A DNA stretch of 64,000 nt, from NCBI RefSeq assembly GCF_000341105.1, contig NZ_ANBB01000008.1, positions 62,001-126,000 of the forward strand, given 5' to 3'. The position numbers and the translations under genes are program-made. The notes under the pieces were generated by a model. That model did no database searches. It was not told where the DNA came from and saw nothing but the letters and a program-made list of their open reading frames with translations. Positions 16,399-25,266 of this stretch are shown piece by piece (the first letter of the stretch is position 1; every line of letters begins with the position of its first letter). The DNA comes from Nocardiopsis potens DSM 45234 (GTDB lineage Bacteria; Actinomycetota; Actinomycetes; Streptosporangiales; Streptosporangiaceae).

Positions 16399-16567
16399 CT
16401 CCGGTCTCCTTCGGTGCGGCCTCGGACCGCGGGTCGCGGCGGGGGAGGAGGCGCGGTGACGCCCCGCCGATCGGCAAGATCCATTCCATCACCCATGGAA
16501 CACCCGGTCAGAGGATGACCCGTACGGGCCGCCTCCGCCGGGCCGGTCCGGCGGAGGCGGCCCCGGA

Positions 16568-16750
16568 TCAGGCGGCCCCCTCGGCGAGCCCGGTGAAGAA
16601 CCGGGTGATGTCGGCGGCGAGCAGGTCGGGGGCGTCGTGGGCGGTCCGGTGGCCGCCGCGGTCGAACCGCGACCACGACGCGATGTCGGTGCGGTCGCGT
16701 TCGGCCGGCGTGCGGATCGACTTCATGTCCCAGGCGAACCCGGCTCGATC
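16568..16750 (-). pseudogene. Alpha/beta hydrolase (epoxide-hydrolase type) C-terminal remnant
   Basis: The reading ends ...DIASWSRFDRGGHRTAHDAPDLLAADITRFFTG before a TGA; the GGH supplies the usual catalytic histidine and LLAADITRFF is the standard last helix. Upstream the frame leaves the family within ~25 residues and merges into a different remnant. There is no start codon or room for the nucleophile and oxyanion regions. It is the first of three abutting truncated genes between 16.57 and 17.13 kb. Confidence 0.55.
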
Positions 16751-16920
16751 CGGTCCACCCGGTCCTCGATCAGGTCCGCGCCGTACCCGGCGGCCTCAGC
16801 CCGGCCCGCTTCCAGCAGCGCGGACGGCGCCGTCCCGTCCCGGGACAGGAAGCCGTGCATGTGCTCGGCCGGCGCATTGCGCGGGCGTCCGGCGTCCACC
16901 ACCGCGACCCGGCGGCGGTC
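16745..16920 (-). pseudogene. FAD/NAD(P)-oxidoreductase (thioredoxin-reductase-like) N-terminal remnant
   Basis: The frame reads RRRVAVVDAGRPRNAPAEHMHGFLSRDG then ALLEAGRAEAAGYGADLIEDRV, the second-strand region of thioredoxin-reductase-like FAD enzymes. The preceding GxGxxG beta strand and everything after about 60 residues are missing. It abuts the hydrolase remnant on one side and an opposite-strand LysR remnant on the other. Confidence 0.5.
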
Positions 16921-17134
16921 CGTCCCCGTCGGACCGCACGTCACCGCCTTCGAGCAGATGGCCCCGATCCTCGCCACCGGAGAGGCGGTCTCCCCCGTGC
17001 ACGCGCAGGCCGTCCACTCCGTCCACGACGCGCCGCCCGCCCGCTGGGCCCCGGTCTGGCGCACCGCCGCCGAGACCGAGCTCATCCGCGCCTTCGCCGA
17101 GACCGTCGAAGAGCACAGGCCGGCCGACCTGTAG
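16920..17134 (+). pseudogene. LysR regulator C-terminal remnant
   Basis: On the plus strand the frame reads GPHVTAFEQMAPILATGEAVSPVHAQAVH then DAPPARWAPVWRTAAETELIRAFAETVEEH before TAG, the final effector-domain segment of LysR proteins. A deletion seems to have removed several residues between AQAVH and DAPPAR, and the whole N-terminal part is absent. It begins where the oxidoreductase remnant on the other strand ends, so the locus probably once carried a divergent regulator/enzyme set that collapsed. Confidence 0.45.
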
Positions 17135-17163
17135 CCGGGGAGGGGCGGCCCCGGGCCGGCCCC

Positions 17164-17976
17164 TCAGGAACCGGAGCGGGCGCCGCCCAGGGCCCGGGCG
17201 GTCGCCTCGTCGGCGGGGAAGAACGACTCGATGGCCAGCTCGGAGACGGTCACGTCGAGCGGGGTGCCGAAGGTGGCCACGGTGGAGATGAAGGACAGCT
17301 CGGCCGCCCCCCGGCGCAGCCGCAGCGGGACCGCGATGCCCGGGGCGGCCCCGCCCTCCCCGCGCCCCCGGCCGTCCCGGTCGCCGCCGGGGTAGGAGAG
17401 CAGCTCCCGGTAGAGGGCCTCAAGGCCGGCGTCGCCGGTCCACTCCGCCTGCGACCGCAGCCGGTGCAGCAGGTGCCCGCGCCACTCGCCGAGGTTGGCG
17501 ATGGACGGCGCCATGCCCTCCGGGTGCAGGCTGACCCGGAGCACGTTCACCGGCGGCGCGAGCAGGTCCTCGTGCACGCCTTCGAGCAGGGCGGCCGCGC
17601 TCCCGTTGGCGTCGACCATGTTCCAGGCCCGGTCGACCACCACCGCCGGGTAGGGGTCGTGGCCGGCGAGGATGCGGCGGACCGCCTCGCGCACCGGCCC
17701 CATGCCGGCGCCCGCCAGCGGCCGCTCCGCGAACACCGGGGCGTAGCCGGCGGCCAGCATCAGCCGGTTCTGCTCGCGCAGCGGCACCCCGAGGCAGTCG
17801 CCCAGCCGCAGCACCATCTCCCTGCTGGGCCGGGACCGCCCGGTCTCCACGAAGCTCAGGTGCCTGGACGACACCTCCGCCTGCAGGGACAGCTCCAGCT
17901 GGCTGATCCTGCGCCGGTTGCGCCACTCCCTGAGCAGCTCGCCGACCCGCCTGCCCTCCGCCACCGCCGTCGCCAT
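17164..17976 (-). CDS. XRE-type HTH regulator with MmyB-like ligand domain
   Basis: 270 residues. VGELLREWRNRRRISQLELSLQAEVSSRHLSFVETGRSRPS is the N-terminal cro/C1-type HTH; AVVVDRAWNMVDANGSAAALLEGV and the later TPLDVTVSELAIESFFPADEATA match the MmyB ligand-binding domain found next to oxidoreductase or transporter genes in actinomycetes, where it may bind a fatty acid. It lies 38 bp after a small membrane protein on the same strand, its likely operon partner. Confidence 0.88.
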   Translation of the reverse strand: MATAVAEGRRVGELLREWRNRRRISQLELSLQAEVSSRHLSFVETGRSRPSREMVLRLGDCLGVPLREQNRLMLAAGYAPVFAERPLAGAGMGPVREAVRRILAGHDPYPAVVVDRAWNMVDANGSAAALLEGVHEDLLAPPVNVLRVSLHPEGMAPSIANLGEWRGHLLHRLRSQAEWTGDAGLEALYRELLSYPGGDRDGRGRGEGGAAPGIAVPLRLRRGAAELSFISTVATFGTPLDVTVSELAIESFFPADEATARALGGARSGS

Positions 17977-18014
17977 GCCCGCCTCCCGGATCGTCGCCGA
18001 AGTATGGCACCGAT

Positions 18015-18434
18015 TCACGCGGACGCCGGACCGGCCCCGCGCAGCGCCGCGGCCTCGCCCCAGGCGATGACCGCGACGGCCGCCGCCTGGACCAGGACGA
18101 ACGCGGTGCCGAGGAGCGTCGGCCCGAACGCCCCGGACAGCGCCAGCGCCAGGCTGCCCGCGACCCACGCCGCGTTGGCCGCCACCGCGGCCCGCACCGC
18201 GGTCCGGGAGAGGCCCCGCCCGGAGGCCATGGCCCCCAGCCAGGCCCCGAACAGGACCAGGAAGACCCCGGCCGGGACGAGGAACGCCGCCGGGTAGCCG
18301 AGCAGCGCGGGCAGCCAGGGGGAGGCCGCGGCCAGCAGCACCCCGGACGCCGCGCAGGCGGCGGCGTCCGCCCCGAGCCAGATGCGCAGCGGGCGGTCGG
18401 ACCGGGCGGCCGGGGCCTTGGTGGAGGTGCTCAT
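18015..18434 (-). CDS. Four-helix membrane protein, unknown function
   Basis: 139 residues with four hydrophobic segments (AAACAASGVLLAAASPWLPALLG, FLVPAGVFLVLFGAWLG, AAVAANAAWVAGSLALAL, LLGTAFVLVQAAAVAVIAWG). No catalytic motif is seen. It resembles small integral membrane proteins frequently encoded with MmyB-type regulators and is probably co-transcribed with the downstream HTH gene. The N-terminal MSTSTKAPAARSDRP is cytosolic by the positive-inside rule. Confidence 0.7.
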   Translation of the reverse strand: MSTSTKAPAARSDRPLRIWLGADAAACAASGVLLAAASPWLPALLGYPAAFLVPAGVFLVLFGAWLGAMASGRGLSRTAVRAAVAANAAWVAGSLALALSGAFGPTLLGTAFVLVQAAAVAVIAWGEAAALRGAGPASA

Positions 18435-18673
18435 GGGGATCCCCTTTCGGAGGACGTCTCGTCCGGTGCACCATGAGCATCACCGCCGCGGGGAGGAAGG
18501 TCGATTACCCGCGGGGTAAAGGGCCCGCCGACCCGCCCGGCTCCCGTGCGGCGCCGCCGGCCTGGTCCGGCCGCCGCGCACCGGCCCGCCCGGCCTGCGG
18601 CGGGGCCCCTACCGCGGGCGGCGCTCCGCCGGAAGGGGCCGCGGCGGGGCGCCGGCGCTCCCGCGCTCGGCGG

Positions 18674-19792
18674 TCAGGACGGCTGGACCTCGTCGAAGAG
18701 GGCGAGGGCCTCGGCGGGGTCCGGGCCCACGAGGCGCTCCAGCCCGGCCGCCGTGATCCGCGCCCACCGGCCGGCCCGCTCCCACATCCGCTCCTCGAAG
18801 GCGCGGACGGCCCCGTCCGGATCTCCGGGGCCGGCCGCGACGGCCTCGGCGAGCTCGGCGCCGTCCAGCATCGCGAGGTTCGCGCCCGCCCCCAGCGGGG
18901 GCATCAGATGGGCGGCGTCGCCCAGCAGGGTCACCCCGGGGACGTGGGCCCAGGTGTGCGAGGCGGGCAGGACGTAGAGGGGACGGCGGACGAATGCGGT
19001 GCCGCGGCGGACGAGTTCGAGGACGGGGTCGGCCCAGCCGTCGAACAGGGCCAGCAGGTCCGACCGCACGGCCTCGGCGCCGGCCGGTCCGGGGTCCGCG
19101 TGCCGCTCCGGCGCCGCGCGGAACTGGGCGTACACCTTGACGTGGCCGCCGCTGCCGCGCTGGGCGACGAGGGCCCGGTTCACCCCGTACACGGCCAGGG
19201 CGCCGTCGCCGATCAGCCGGGCGAGGTCGGGGTGGCGGGCGTCGACGTCGTCCAGGGAGGTCTCGACCAGGGTGACGCCGGTGTGGTGCGGCGCCGCCGG
19301 CGAGACCGCCGGGCGGACCCTGGACCAGGCGCCGTCCGCGCCGACCACGAGGTCGAACGCCTCCCGCCGCCCGTCCGCGAAGTGGACCAGTGTGCCGTCC
19401 GGGGTCCCCGGCACCACCCGCGCCACGCCCCGCCCCCACTGGACGCCGAGGGGGCCGAGGAGCAGGTCGCGGAGGTGCCCGCGGTCGATCTCGGGGTTGG
19501 CCAGGTCGCCCGGGCGGGGGCGCCAGTCGCGCAGGACGGTCCCGTCCGTGTCCAGGATGCGCATGGCCTGACCCTCGGGGCGGGACAGCGCCCGGAACCC
19601 CTCCAGCAGCCCCGCCTTGTCCAGGGCGAGCTGGCCCAGCTCTTCGTGCAGGTCCAGGACGCCGCCCTGGGGGCGGGCGTCGGGGGAGGGGTCGCGTTCG
19701 AGGACGGTGACGGGGTGGCCGCGGCGGTGCATGACGCGGGCGAAGGCGAGGCCGGCGGGGCCGGCGCCGACCACGGCGATGCGGTGTCTCAT
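18674..19792 (-). CDS. FAD-dependent monooxygenase, TetX-like
   Basis: 372 residues. MRHRIAVVGAGPAGLAFARVMHRRGHPVTVLERD is the FAD-binding start, DGAWSRVRPAVSP the DG motif and TLLGDAAHLMPPLGAGANLAMLDGAELAEAV the GD motif. Overall order and length agree with the TetX/MabTetX branch of flavin hydroxylases, which inactivate tetracyclines or hydroxylate other aromatics. The divergent gene is a TetR with a TetR-type C-terminal domain, and a 12-bp palindrome separates them, the familiar TetR/TetX arrangement. Tetracycline as substrate is conjecture. Confidence 0.88.
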   Translation of the reverse strand: MRHRIAVVGAGPAGLAFARVMHRRGHPVTVLERDPSPDARPQGGVLDLHEELGQLALDKAGLLEGFRALSRPEGQAMRILDTDGTVLRDWRPRPGDLANPEIDRGHLRDLLLGPLGVQWGRGVARVVPGTPDGTLVHFADGRREAFDLVVGADGAWSRVRPAVSPAAPHHTGVTLVETSLDDVDARHPDLARLIGDGALAVYGVNRALVAQRGSGGHVKVYAQFRAAPERHADPGPAGAEAVRSDLLALFDGWADPVLELVRRGTAFVRRPLYVLPASHTWAHVPGVTLLGDAAHLMPPLGAGANLAMLDGAELAEAVAAGPGDPDGAVRAFEERMWERAGRWARITAAGLERLVGPDPAEALALFDEVQPS

Positions 19793-19794
19793 GT

Positions 19795-19841
19795 CGATAC
19801 ACCGTATTTTACTGTTACGGTGTATCGCAATAGTACGGTGT
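19795..19841. promoter_or_regulatory. TetR operator: 12-bp inverted repeat plus a third half-site
   Basis: CGATACACCGTA (19795-19806), nine-base spacer, TACGGTGTATCG (19816-19827) is a perfect inverted repeat. A further TACGGTGT (19834-19841) repeats the right half-site 18 bp along. The site fills the 53-bp interval between the TetX-like gene and the TetR gene, so both promoters must overlap it. Confidence 0.75.
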
Positions 19842-19845
19842 GACC

Positions 19846-20538
19846 ATGACCGTATGGGACCGGCCGGAGCCGCCGACTCGCCCCGTGCCGCTCGACCGGG
19901 AGCGGATCGTCGCCGCCGCCGTCGCACTGGCCGACGAGGGCGGGCTGGCCGCGGTGTCGCTGCGCAAGGTCGCCGCCCGGCTGGACGTCGGCCCGATGCG
20001 GCTGTACGGATACATCTCCACCAAGGAGGACCTGTTCGACCTCATGGTGGACGAGGTCCAGGCCGAGCTCCTCCCCGAGGAGCGGCCCGGTGACTGGCGG
20101 GAGGCCCTGAGCGGCCTCGCCCACCGCACCCGGCGGGCCGCCCTCCGCCACGAATGGCTGGCCGACCTGCTCGGCGGCCGCCCGGCCCTGGGTCCGAACG
20201 GCCTCGCGGTGGCCGAGGCCACGCTGGCCGCCTTCGACGGCCTCGCCGACATCGACACCGCCATGCGCGCCGTGGAGACCGTCAGTGCCTACTTCACCGG
20301 CGCGATCAGGCGCGAGGTCGCGCGCCTGCGGGCCGAGCGCGCCACCGGCCTGTCCGAGCGCGACTGGCAGCGCGCCGCCGGCCCGTACATGACGAGGATG
20401 CTGGCCACGGGCCGCTTCCCGGCCCTGGCCAAGGCCGTCCACGACGGCACGGACGTGGACCCCGAGACGTCCTTCGCGGCCGGCCTGGACTGGGTCCTCG
20501 ACGCCGTGGCCGCCGGACTCGCCGCACCGCCCGCCTGA
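19846..20538 (+). CDS. TetR family regulator with TetR_C-type domain
   Basis: 230 residues. LDRERIVAAAVALADEGGLAAVSLRKVAARLDVGPMRLYGYISTKEDLFDLMVD is the DNA-binding domain; the remainder fits the tetracycline-repressor C-terminal fold. The mRNA may be leaderless, since no Shine-Dalgarno precedes ATG 19846; a GTG at 19840 is an in-frame alternative. It faces the TetX-like monooxygenase across a three-half-site operator and is its most probable repressor. Confidence 0.9.
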   Translation: MTVWDRPEPPTRPVPLDRERIVAAAVALADEGGLAAVSLRKVAARLDVGPMRLYGYISTKEDLFDLMVDEVQAELLPEERPGDWREALSGLAHRTRRAALRHEWLADLLGGRPALGPNGLAVAEATLAAFDGLADIDTAMRAVETVSAYFTGAIRREVARLRAERATGLSERDWQRAAGPYMTRMLATGRFPALAKAVHDGTDVDPETSFAAGLDWVLDAVAAGLAAPPA

Positions 20539-20983
20539 GACCGCCGACCGGAGGAGCCCGGCCCGGGAAGGAGCGGCCGGCGGGGCGTTCCCCGGTGCCG
20601 ACCGCCCTTTCCCCTCGGCTCCCCGCGACGACCCGGGGCCCGGATCCCGCCGGATCCGGGCGGGGCCGGCGCGCAGGGTCCGCGTCCCGTCCGGATCCGG
20701 CGGGGAACGCCACCGCCTCCCGGCCGGTCGTGGAGAGCCGGACGCCGCCGGGGCGGCCGGGTCCGCCGCCACCGACCGGCGGGTGGACGGAGTCGCCGGG
20801 CACCCGGTCCCGTGGAGCCCCCATCGGCCGCTGGAATCGGCGGGGCCGAGGCCCCGCCGGCCGGCACGCCGGTGGCGGAGAACGCCCCGCCGGAAGCGAG
20901 CACGGCCTCGCCGCCGGCCGCGCCATCGCGGCTCCGAAAAAGGAGGCCGAACCCAAGGGACCGGCCCGCTACCGTTGCTCCCC
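20539..20983. other. Intergenic region without a recognisable gene
   Basis: 445 bp between the TetR gene and the phosphotransferase, both on the plus strand. It is dominated by GGATCC-containing G+C-rich inverted segments near 20.64-20.71 kb and carries no frame with family resemblance. A promoter for the phosphotransferase must lie towards its right end, but no convincing -10/-35 pair is visible. Confidence 0.5.
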
Positions 20984-21898
20984 ATGACGACCACCGAGAG
21001 CGGGATCACCGCGGAGCTGATCCGGGAGCTGCTCCGCGAACAGCATCCCGACCTGGCCGACCTCCCTTTGAAGCTCGGCGCGCGCGGCTGGGACAACCAG
21101 CTGTGGCGGCTCGGCGACGACCTCGCCGTCCGGCTGCCCTGGGCGACGGAGTCCGCGGACGCGCTGCTGCGCAAGGAGTACGCCTGGGTGCCCGCCCTCG
21201 CCCCGCGCCTTCCCCTCCAGGTCCCCGTCCCGCAGCGCCTCGGCGAGCCCTCCGAGCGGTTCCCCCGGCCCTGGCTCGTCACCACCTGGGTGCAGGGCGA
21301 ACCCGCCGACCGCGCCCCCGCCGCGCGCGGCGCCGAGGCGGCCGATGCCCTGGCCGCCTTCCTGACCGCCCTGCACCGGCCCGCCCCTGAGGGGGCGCCG
21401 GCGGGCCGGGGCCGCGGGGGTCCGCTGGCCGACACCGCCGAGTACCTCGACCGGGAGCTCGCCTCCGCCGCCGACCTGGGGCTGGTCCGCGACCCGGACG
21501 CCGTCCGCGCGGTCTGGGAGGACGCCGCCGCCGCGCCCGAGTGGGCGGGCCCGAACCTCTGGCTCCACGGCGACCTGCACCCGGCCAACGTCCTGACCTC
21601 GGACGGCGCCTTCTGCGGGGTGATCGACTTCGGCGACCTCTTCGCCGGCGACCCCGCCTTCGACCTCGCCGCCGCCTGGACCCTGCTGCCGGACGGCGCC
21701 ATCGACCGCTTCCACCGGGCCTACCGGCCGGCCCCCGACGCCGCCGCCCTGCGCCGCGCCCGCGGCTGGGCGGTGCTGCGCGCGCTCGGCGCCCTCCACG
21801 TCGCGGACGCCGGCGTCCACGGCCGCCCCGGAGGCAAGCCGACTTGGGGCCCACCCGCCCGCGCCGCCCTGCGCCGCCTCACCGCAACGGCCGCCTGA
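20984..21898 (+). CDS. APH-family phosphotransferase
   Basis: 304 residues. The kinase-like fold shows NLWLHGDLHPANVLTSDGAFCGVIDFGDLFAGDPAFDLAAAW, containing the catalytic HGDLHPxN loop and the IDFGD metal-binding motif, and an N-terminal ARGWDNQLWRLGDDLAVRLPW nucleotide-binding strand region with lysine substituted by arginine or located later. These enzymes phosphorylate aminoglycosides, macrolides, hygromycin-type antibiotics or small metabolites. WDNQLWRLGDDLAVRLP resembles the macrolide 2'-phosphotransferase/Fructosamine-kinase branch. It has no operon partners; substrate unproven. Confidence 0.88.
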   Translation: MTTTESGITAELIRELLREQHPDLADLPLKLGARGWDNQLWRLGDDLAVRLPWATESADALLRKEYAWVPALAPRLPLQVPVPQRLGEPSERFPRPWLVTTWVQGEPADRAPAARGAEAADALAAFLTALHRPAPEGAPAGRGRGGPLADTAEYLDRELASAADLGLVRDPDAVRAVWEDAAAAPEWAGPNLWLHGDLHPANVLTSDGAFCGVIDFGDLFAGDPAFDLAAAWTLLPDGAIDRFHRAYRPAPDAAALRRARGWAVLRALGALHVADAGVHGRPGGKPTWGPPARAALRRLTATAA

Positions 21899-22287
21899 GC
21901 GGCCGGACCCGGCGAACCACCGGAGCGGGCCGGACGGGCCGCCGCACGATCCGCGCCGGGCGCTTCCGCTCCGGCGGGCACGCCGCCGGCCCGACGCCGG
22001 TGGCGGACCGCGATCCGCCGCCGAGGCGGGCGGGCCGAGGCGGGCGCTTTCAGGAGGAGCGGTTCCGCCGGCGGCATCGGCACCACCCGCTTCCTGCCCG
22101 GCAGGCACGTCTCCGAAGGCCGGGCGGCCGGTCCGACACCGGGCCGAGCGGGGGCCGGCCGGGAGCACGGCCTCGGCCTGCGTCCGCCCCTCCGGGCGCC
22201 CAGAGTCCGCGAGAGCAGGGGCGGGGCGCTCCCGCTCCGGTTCCGGCGTGCCCGAGCGGGCGCGGTGCGGAGGGGCGGACGCCCCGG
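21899..22287. other. Intergenic region between convergent genes
   Basis: 389 bp between the phosphotransferase (+) and CoA-transferase (-) stops. All six frames give only Arg/Gly/Pro-rich translation without domain resemblance. I see no strong hairpin or repeat shared with other sites in the window. Confidence 0.5.
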
Positions 22288-23694
22288 TCACGCACCGCCC
22301 TCCCCGGTGTCCGACCAGGCGGCGCGGTCGGTACCCCAGCGGGTGGGCGGGGTCGCCCAGTTCTCAAGGGAGCCCGCGCAGCGGACCGGGGGGAGCGCGT
22401 GGCGCAGCCGCCCGTAGGGGGAGGAGGTCCAGGTCAGCCAGTCGGCCGCCCGGTAGGCACCCGCTGCCGCGGGGACCGGAGCGATGCCGTGCAGCAGCCA
22501 GTGGGCGGTCCCCGCCAGTGAGAACCGCAGCAGGCGGCCCCGGCCGTCGGCCTGCCGGTCGGCCAGCGCCCGCAGCACCCCCGCCGCCAGCAGGTAACCG
22601 GTGCCGTGGTCCAGGGCCTGGGCGGGCAGCACGCCCGGGCGGCCGTCGGCGCCCGCCTCGATCGCCGCGATGCCCGTGGCCGCCTGCACCAGGCTGTCGA
22701 AACCCCTCCGCCCCGCCCACGGGCCCGACCGCCCCCAGGCGCTCAGCCCGGCGACGACCAGGCCGGGGCGGTGGGCCGTCAGCTCCTCGGCCGCCAGTCC
22801 GCGCCGGTCCAGGGAACCGGGCCGGTACCCGGTCACGACCGCGTCGGCCGAGTCGAGCAGTCGGCGAAAGGTGCTCCGCCCCTCGGCGGAGTCCAGGTCC
22901 AGCAGGGTGGAGCGCTTGCCCGGGCCGGTGTCGATGTGGGTGTCGGGGTCCTCCGGGAGCCCCGGCGGGTCCACCCGCAGCACGTCCGCCCCGAGCAGGG
23001 CGAGGGTCCGGGTGGCGACCGGGCCGGCGATGACCCGGGTCAGGTCCAGGACCCGCACCCCGGCGGCGGGCCGGGAAGCGGGCGGCAGCCGGCGCCCGCC
23101 GGCTCCGCCGGCCTCCTCGACCTCGGCCAGGGGCCGGCCGTGCGCCGCGGATCCCCTGTCCGGCGCGGGCGCCACGGCGACGGCGAGACCGCCGGCCGCA
23201 TAGGCCCTCTCCTGGACCTCGACCGCGGTGAGCCCCGCGAGCGCCTCGGCGAACCGCTCCACCGGCGCGGCGCCCGCACCACCGCGCCCTCCGCCGGCTC
23301 CGATGCCCAGCGCACCCAGCAGCCGGGTGCGGTGGTGCGGGTAGTTCGCGTGGGTGCGCACCCACCCGTCGGCGGTCCTCCAGAAGCCCGACAGCGGCGC
23401 GAACGGGGTCGGTTCGCGGCCGTCCACCAGCAGGTGCCGCTCGCTGGTGAAGGCGGTGGCCACGGCCGCCTCGTCCACCTCCGTCCCGGTGACGGCGCCC
23501 CCGTTCCGCGCGGCCAGCAGCTCGGCGGCGGCGAGGGAGCACGCCCCGACCGCCGCGCGCGCGAGTTCCCGCACCGGCAGCACGGCGGGGAGCACCTCGC
23601 CCGCTCCCCGGTAGGAGACCTTCGCCGCCAGGTCCGCGGCCCCGCCGAGCGCCTTCCAGGCGTGGGCGGTGGCCGCATCGGGTTCGCTCGCCAT
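22288..23694 (-). CDS. CaiB/BaiF family III CoA-transferase
   Basis: 468 residues. GVRVLDLTRVIAGPVATRTLALLGADVLRVDPPG is the CoA-binding Rossmann signature of family III transferases; GPGKRSTLLDLDS follows, and RRGFDSLVQAATGI supplies the catalytic aspartate in the xDxxxQAxxG pattern. Compared with canonical ~400-residue members it has a longer N-terminal region covering a second, partly degenerate transferase repeat (VLPVRELARAAVGACSLAAAELLAARNGG). These enzymes move CoA between carboxylic acids. It is 67 bp downstream of the lanthipeptide immunity gene on the same strand but has no known role there. Start may alternatively be ATG 23709. Confidence 0.85.
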   Translation of the reverse strand: MASEPDAATAHAWKALGGAADLAAKVSYRGAGEVLPAVLPVRELARAAVGACSLAAAELLAARNGGAVTGTEVDEAAVATAFTSERHLLVDGREPTPFAPLSGFWRTADGWVRTHANYPHHRTRLLGALGIGAGGGRGGAGAAPVERFAEALAGLTAVEVQERAYAAGGLAVAVAPAPDRGSAAHGRPLAEVEEAGGAGGRRLPPASRPAAGVRVLDLTRVIAGPVATRTLALLGADVLRVDPPGLPEDPDTHIDTGPGKRSTLLDLDSAEGRSTFRRLLDSADAVVTGYRPGSLDRRGLAAEELTAHRPGLVVAGLSAWGRSGPWAGRRGFDSLVQAATGIAAIEAGADGRPGVLPAQALDHGTGYLLAAGVLRALADRQADGRGRLLRFSLAGTAHWLLHGIAPVPAAAGAYRAADWLTWTSSPYGRLRHALPPVRCAGSLENWATPPTRWGTDRAAWSDTGEGGA

Positions 23695-23761
23695 GGACCC
23701 ATGATCCACGCCCCGCCCCGGCGGCCCCGGGCCGGGGCACCGCCCTTTCGGGCGCGGCCGC

Positions 23762-24394
23762 TCACGGGCCGGTGCCGCCTCCGGCCGTGCCGGGCGGCGG
23801 GTGGCCGGGGCGCGGGCGGCGGGCGTGGTAGACGACGGCCGGGGGGAGGTTGGCCCAGACGGTGCGGCCGGTCACCACCTCCTCGAAGACGGTGCCGAGC
23901 AGCCGGCGGAACCGGATCGCCGCGGGCAGTGGGCGGGCGTGCTCGTAGGTGAAGGTGGTGAACGCGCCGCCGGGCGCCAGGGAGGCGGCGACCGCGGTCA
24001 GGATGGAGCGCTGCACCCGCGGGGCGAAGACCGCCCACGGCAGCCCGCTGACCACGGCGTCGGCGGCGCCGACGCCGTTCTCCTCCAGCAGCGCGACCAG
24101 CCGCGCCGCGTCCCCGCGCACCACCTCCACCTCGGGGAAGCGGGCCGAGACGACCTCGGCGAACCTCGGGTTGACCTCCACCGCCAGGTGCCGGCCCCGG
24201 CCGTCCAGCCGGCGCTGGATCGCCCCGGTGAACGGCCCGGTCCCGGGGCCGAGCTCGACCACCACCGGGTCCCCGGTCCCGGGGACCACCACCGTCACCG
24301 CCTCGGCGAGCCGCCGCGAGCTCGGGGAGAGCGCCCCGGTGTGCACCGGAGACCGGCAGAACTCGCGGACGACGGTGAGGGTGTCGCTGAACAT
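23762..24394 (-). CDS. PmtA-like phospholipid (PE) N-methyltransferase, probable lanthipeptide immunity
   Basis: 210 residues. VVVELGPGTGPFTGAI (45-60) is SAM motif I, followed by AVEVNPRFAE (71-80), SGLPWAVF (116-123) and FTTFTYEHARPLPAAIRFRRLLGTVFEEV (145-173), the order seen in PmtA/rRNA-adenine-methyltransferase-like phospholipid N-methyltransferases. In cinnamycin and kyamicin producers a PE N-methyltransferase (Cinorf10/KyaL) protects the cell, because the peptide binds PE but not its methylated form. Its place immediately downstream of the exporter, on the same strand, supports this role. Immunity function is inferred from family and context. Confidence 0.82.
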   Translation of the reverse strand: MFSDTLTVVREFCRSPVHTGALSPSSRRLAEAVTVVVPGTGDPVVVELGPGTGPFTGAIQRRLDGRGRHLAVEVNPRFAEVVSARFPEVEVVRGDAARLVALLEENGVGAADAVVSGLPWAVFAPRVQRSILTAVAASLAPGGAFTTFTYEHARPLPAAIRFRRLLGTVFEEVVTGRTVWANLPPAVVYHARRPRPGHPPPGTAGGGTGP

Positions 24395-24450
24395 CGGTGC
24401 TCCGCAGCGGGTCGGCCGGCCCGGGAGGGGCCGGGAGGGGCGGTCCGGGG

Positions 24451-25266
24451 CTACTCGTCGCTCCGGGAGAAGAAGGCGCCGGCGGCGGCCAGGGCGGCCA
24501 GGGCGAACCCGGCGACCAGCAGCATCTCCAGGGCGACGGGGAGCTGCCGGGCGCCCAGGGTGAGCGGCTCGAACAGGGACGAGGCGGCGTGGCCGGGGGA
24601 GGCCGCGGCGATGGTGCGGCGCATCGCGTCCAGGACGTAGGTCAGCGGGTTGGCCATGGCGGCCGCGGCCATCCACGGCGGCATCGCGCTGACCGGGAAC
24701 ATCATCCCGGAGAGGAACACCATCGGGGTGACCAGCACGCCGAGCACGGTGTTGCAGGTCTGCGCGCGGCGCACGGCCACCGCCACCAGCGACGCCAGCG
24801 CGGTCATGGTCAGCGAGGCCAGCGCCAGCTGGGCCAGGAGCAGGGCGAACAGCAGCGGGTCGTAGGGCAGCCCGGCCACCCCGGCGAACGCCAGGACGAC
24901 GCCGCCGGTGCAGGTCGCCATGGTCGCCCCGCCCAGGCACTTCCCGGCGACCAGGGTGCTGCGGGCCACCGGCGCCACCAGCATCTCGCGCAGGAAGCCC
25001 ATCTGGCGGTCCCAGACGATCGACACCCCGACGCTGATCGCCGGCGCCTGCGCCGCCATCACCAGCACACCGGGGAACAGGAAGGCCTCGTACCCCTCCC
25101 CGGGCACCAGGCCGGACAGCCCGATGCCGAGGATGCACAGGAAGAGCAGCGGATGGAACAGGGACATCACGGTGCGCGCCGGGTCCCGGACGAAGTGCAG
25201 CATCTCCCGGAGCCAGACCATCCGGCCGGCGCGGGCCTCGGCCGCCGCCCGGACCGCCACCGGCAT
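24451..25266 (-). CDS. ABC-2 type permease of the lanthipeptide exporter (CinH-like)
   Basis: 271 residues with six hydrophobic segments and the ABC-2/DrrB pattern, including FLREMLVAPVARSTLVAGKCLGGATMA in the cytosolic coupling region and LVTPMVFLSGMMFPVSAMPPWMAAAAMANPLTYVLDAMR near the C-terminus. Its ATG shares one base with the TGA of the ATPase gene (TGATG), implying translational coupling and 1:1 production. With the ATPase it forms a DrrAB-type exporter analogous to CinT/CinH, expected to export the modified lanthipeptide. Confidence 0.9.
   Translation of the reverse strand: MPVAVRAAAEARAGRMVWLREMLHFVRDPARTVMSLFHPLLFLCILGIGLSGLVPGEGYEAFLFPGVLVMAAQAPAISVGVSIVWDRQMGFLREMLVAPVARSTLVAGKCLGGATMATCTGGVVLAFAGVAGLPYDPLLFALLLAQLALASLTMTALASLVAVAVRRAQTCNTVLGVLVTPMVFLSGMMFPVSAMPPWMAAAAMANPLTYVLDAMRRTIAAASPGHAASSLFEPLTLGARQLPVALEMLLVAGFALAALAAAGAFFSRSDE

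Noticed and set aside
22288-23694. CoA-transferase as a member of the lanthipeptide cluster
   Set aside because: It is next to the methyltransferase and on the same strand, but no known step of cinnamycin-type maturation or immunity needs a CoA-transferase, and the 67-bp gap is compatible with an independent gene.
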